Shown piece after piece: positions 34,088-36,115 of a DNA stretch of 36,115 nucleotides; the stretch's first letter is position 1, and the number at the start of each line of letters is the position of its first letter. The DNA is taken from the NCBI GenBank assembly GCA_965662685.1, contig CBFIIQ010000033.1, forward strand, positions 1 to 36,115, given 5' to 3'. A program made the position numbers and the translations under genes. The notes below the pieces were generated by a model. That model ran no database searches, was not told the DNA's origin, and saw only the letters and a program-made list of their open reading frames with translations. The stretch is from Eutrophocola sp965662685 (GTDB lineage: Bacteria > Pseudomonadota > Gammaproteobacteria > Pseudomonadales > Pseudohongiellaceae).

Positions 34088-35203
34088 TTATTGCTTCTCT
34101 GCTTCCAGAATTTGCTGGTCCTGCTGGAAGGATTTCGCAAAGTCGGCCAATGTACCCTGTTCTATTGCACTGCGCAAATCACGCATCAGTTTCTGGTAAT
34201 AATGCACGTTATGAATGGTATTTAACTGGGCGCCAAGCATTTCCTTGCACTTGTCCATATGATGTAGATAAGACCGACTGAAGGTTTTACAAGTGTAACA
34301 GTCACAATTTTCATCAATCGGGCTCAAATCATCCCGATAACGGCTGTTTCTCAATTTCAACAGACCTTTTGAAGTAAACAGATAGGCGTTGCGGGCATTG
34401 CGGGTAGGCATGACACAATCAAACATATCAACCCCGTATTGCACAGCACGTACAAGGTCAGCTGGCGTTCCAACCCCCATCAAATAACGCGGTTTATCTG
34501 CTGGCATTTGCGGTACCAGGACCTCCAGCACTTCCCACATTTCATCTTTGGGCTCACCGACCGACATGCCACCAATGGCATAACCATCAAATCCGATATC
34601 GCTCAGAGCCTGCAGGGATTCGAGTCTTAACACCGGATACATTCCGCCCTGCACAATACCAAAGAGTGCGCCTGGCTTCTCCTGATGGGCGTCCTTGCAG
34701 CGTTTGGCCCAGCGCATGGACAACTCCATCGATTCGCGCGCCTCACTTTCAGTTGCCGGATACGGGGTACATTCATCAAATACCATAATGATGTCCGAAC
34801 CCAGGGCATGCTGAACTTCAATAGCTTTTTCGGGACTTAAAAATACTTTGGCACCGTCAATTGGTGATCTGAATTCAACACCCTGTTCCGAAATTTTGCG
34901 CAGATCGCCCAGACTGAATACCTGGAAACCACCGGAATCAGTAAGGATTGGTTTACCCCAGCCCATGAAGTCATGTAAATCGCCATGAGCATTAATGATA
35001 TCGGTGCCCGGACGCAGCATCAGATGGAAAGTATTTCCCAACAGGATCTGCGCACCACTGGCCGCTACCTGTTCTGGCAACAGGCCTTTCACCGAACCAT
35101 AAGTCCCCACTGGCATAAAGGCTGGCGTATCAACAGAGCCCCGGTCAAAGGTAAGTCGACCACGACGTGACAGGGCCTCAGTGTGCAGAAGTTCATATTT
35201 CAT
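34088..35203 (-). CDS. tgt: tRNA-guanine transglycosylase
   Basis: Exchanges guanine 34 for preQ1 in tRNAs for Asp, Asn, His and Tyr, on the way to queuosine. 371 residues, TIM barrel. Catalytic Asp residues are in LTDSGGFQVFSL and in DMFDCVMPTRNARN, and the GIVQGGMY and GGMSVGEP segments bind the base. The zinc site is CDCYTCKTFSRSYLHH (CxCxxC plus His). All are intact. queA, normally the adjacent gene for the next step, is not upstream; mdh is there instead. yajC lies about 305 bp downstream. Confidence 0.97.
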   Translation of the reverse strand: MKYELLHTEALSRRGRLTFDRGSVDTPAFMPVGTYGSVKGLLPEQVAASGAQILLGNTFHLMLRPGTDIINAHGDLHDFMGWGKPILTDSGGFQVFSLGDLRKISEQGVEFRSPIDGAKVFLSPEKAIEVQHALGSDIIMVFDECTPYPATESEARESMELSMRWAKRCKDAHQEKPGALFGIVQGGMYPVLRLESLQALSDIGFDGYAIGGMSVGEPKDEMWEVLEVLVPQMPADKPRYLMGVGTPADLVRAVQYGVDMFDCVMPTRNARNAYLFTSKGLLKLRNSRYRDDLSPIDENCDCYTCKTFSRSYLHHMDKCKEMLGAQLNTIHNVHYYQKLMRDLRSAIEQGTLADFAKSFQQDQQILEAEKQ

Positions 35204-35232
35204 GGTTTGGAAGGCCCGGAGTCGTCACGGCA

Positions 35233-35303
35233 TCAAGTCACAAGTATCAGCACTTAACACACTGAATACTTCCCTTGTGACTTGAAACTTGTAACTTGAG
35301 ACT
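35233..35303. repeat. inverted repeat and 7-bp repeats between mdh and tgt
   Basis: TCAAGTCACAAG (35233-35244) is exactly complementary to CTTGTGACTTGA (35274-35285), so the spacer can fold into a hairpin, with weaker pairs inside. The right arm continues into related 7-mers (GACTTGA, AACTTGT, AACTTGA, GACTTTG; 35279-35306 region), a degenerate tandem repeat. No T-run follows, so a terminator role for mdh is unproven. Confidence 0.6.
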
Positions 35304-35306
35304 TTG

Positions 35307-36115
35307 TTAGGGAAGCAGGGCCGCTACGGCATCCCGCTCTTCTGAAAGCTCAGCAGCAGATTTATCCATCAGGTCGCGACTGAAATCACTGATTTCCAGC
35401 CCCTGCACGATACTGTACTTGCCACCTGCGCAAGTAACCGGATAGGAATAAACCAGACCTTCCGCTATGCCATAACTGCCATCCGAAGGAATTGCCATGC
35501 TGACAATCTTGCCGTCGGTGCCCAGAGCCCAATCCCGCATATGCTCAATGGCAGCATTGGCAGCTGAAGCGGCACTGGATAAGCCTCGAGCCTTGATAAT
35601 GGCGGCGCCTCGCTGTTGCACAGTTGGAATAAAGTCGCCAGCCATCCAGTCCTGATCAACCAGAGAAGTGGCATCTGCACCAGAAACCTGGCAATGATGA
35701 ATGTCAGGATATTGTGTAGAGGAATGGTTGCCCCAGATAATCATGCTTTCAACATCGGTGGTATGTTTGCCGGTTTTGTCTGCAAGCTGCGCCATTGCCC
35801 GATTATGATCCAGACGGGTCATTGCGGTGAACTGACCAGCATCGAGGTCTGGTGCATTGCGATAGGCAATCAGGGCATTGGTATTGGCTGGATTGCCAAC
35901 CACGATAACTTTTACATCACGACTGGCATGATCGTTGATCGCCTTGCCCTGTACGGAGAAAATAGCGGCATTGGCTTCCAGCAAATCTTTACGCTCCATA
36001 CCAGGACCACGAGGTCGGGCACCGACCAGCAAACAGTAATCGGCATCCTTGAATGCCACATTGGGATCGTCTGTCTGCACAATGCCATGTACCAGGGGGA
36101 AAGCGCAGTCTTCAA
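35307..36115 (-). CDS. mdh: malate dehydrogenase, 3' part (gene runs off the right edge)
   Basis: Oxidises malate to oxaloacetate with NAD+ in the TCA cycle. Only the C-terminal part of about 269 residues is in the window. The open frame continues past base 36115, with residues EDCAFPLVHGIVQTDDPN at the very edge, so the N-terminal nucleotide-binding region is outside. Visible motifs are LLVGARPRGPGMERKDLLEAN, VVGNPANTNALI, RLDHNRAMAQLA and the catalytic histidine in IWGNHSSTQYPD. These identify the TIGR01759 (MalateDH-SF1) type rather than the shorter E. coli Mdh type. The stop is at 35307, 103 bp upstream of tgt. Confidence 0.95.
   Translation of the reverse strand, partial: EDCAFPLVHGIVQTDDPNVAFKDADYCLLVGARPRGPGMERKDLLEANAAIFSVQGKAINDHASRDVKVIVVGNPANTNALIAYRNAPDLDAGQFTAMTRLDHNRAMAQLADKTGKHTTDVESMIIWGNHSSTQYPDIHHCQVSGADATSLVDQDWMAGDFIPTVQQRGAAIIKARGLSSAASAANAAIEHMRDWALGTDGKIVSMAIPSDGSYGIAEGLVYSYPVTCAGGKYSIVQGLEISDFSRDLMDKSAAELSEERDAVAALLP

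Overview
The window is a gammaproteobacterial chromosome segment. It carries the long housekeeping block iscRSUA-hscBA-fdx-iscX-ndk-rlmN-pilW-rodZ-ispG-hisS-yfgM-bamB-der in an order I recall from Pseudomonas-like genomes, flanked by guaBA, xseA and ppk on one side and trmJ/suhB, secDF-yajC and tgt on the other. The species cannot be named. Two neighbours I expect in that arrangement are missing: cysE between trmJ and iscR, and queA beside tgt, where an mdh gene sits instead.

Region 1 (1-2891) is accessory DNA. It holds a 57-bp near-perfect palindrome at the window edge, the 3' fragment of a SAM-dependent methyltransferase gene, a complete 1200-bp IS3-family element (two transposase frames joined by an A AAA AAG slippery site), and a tyrosine integrase whose C-terminal catalytic part was cut off by the IS. 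The integrase lies directly behind the 3' end of guaA, a known insertion site for genomic islands. The DNA between integrase and guaA is dense with dyads and short direct repeats that look like integrase and regulator sites. This looks like one end of a decayed guaA-linked integrative element.

Region 2 (2892-6203) is guaBA (IMP to XMP to GMP), read leftwards, with a 16-bp palindrome resembling a PurR box over the -35 of guaB. Region 3 (6205-11945) holds a small exported protein of unknown function, then rightward xseA, a class I methyltransferase behind four 12-bp tandem repeats, and ppk, which converges on a glutamine amidotransferase gene following der.

Region 4 (11953-28028) is the leftward housekeeping block: Fe-S cluster assembly under iscR, with two abutting IscR type-1 sites and a strong sigma70 promoter, then nucleotide metabolism (ndk), rRNA/tRNA methylation (rlmN), type IV pilus assembly (pilW), cell shape (rodZ), isoprenoid synthesis (ispG, itself a 4Fe-4S enzyme), hisS, outer-membrane assembly (yfgM, bamB) and ribosome assembly (der). 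Region 5 (28033-36115) contains trmJ, divergent suhB, a putative 2OG-Fe(II) oxygenase, secF, secD, yajC, tgt and the 3' part of mdh, which runs off the right edge.

No CRISPR array, tRNA, rRNA or recognisable defence system is visible. I found no convincing new multigene system. The most interesting material is the degenerate guaA-linked element end and several regulatory sites.
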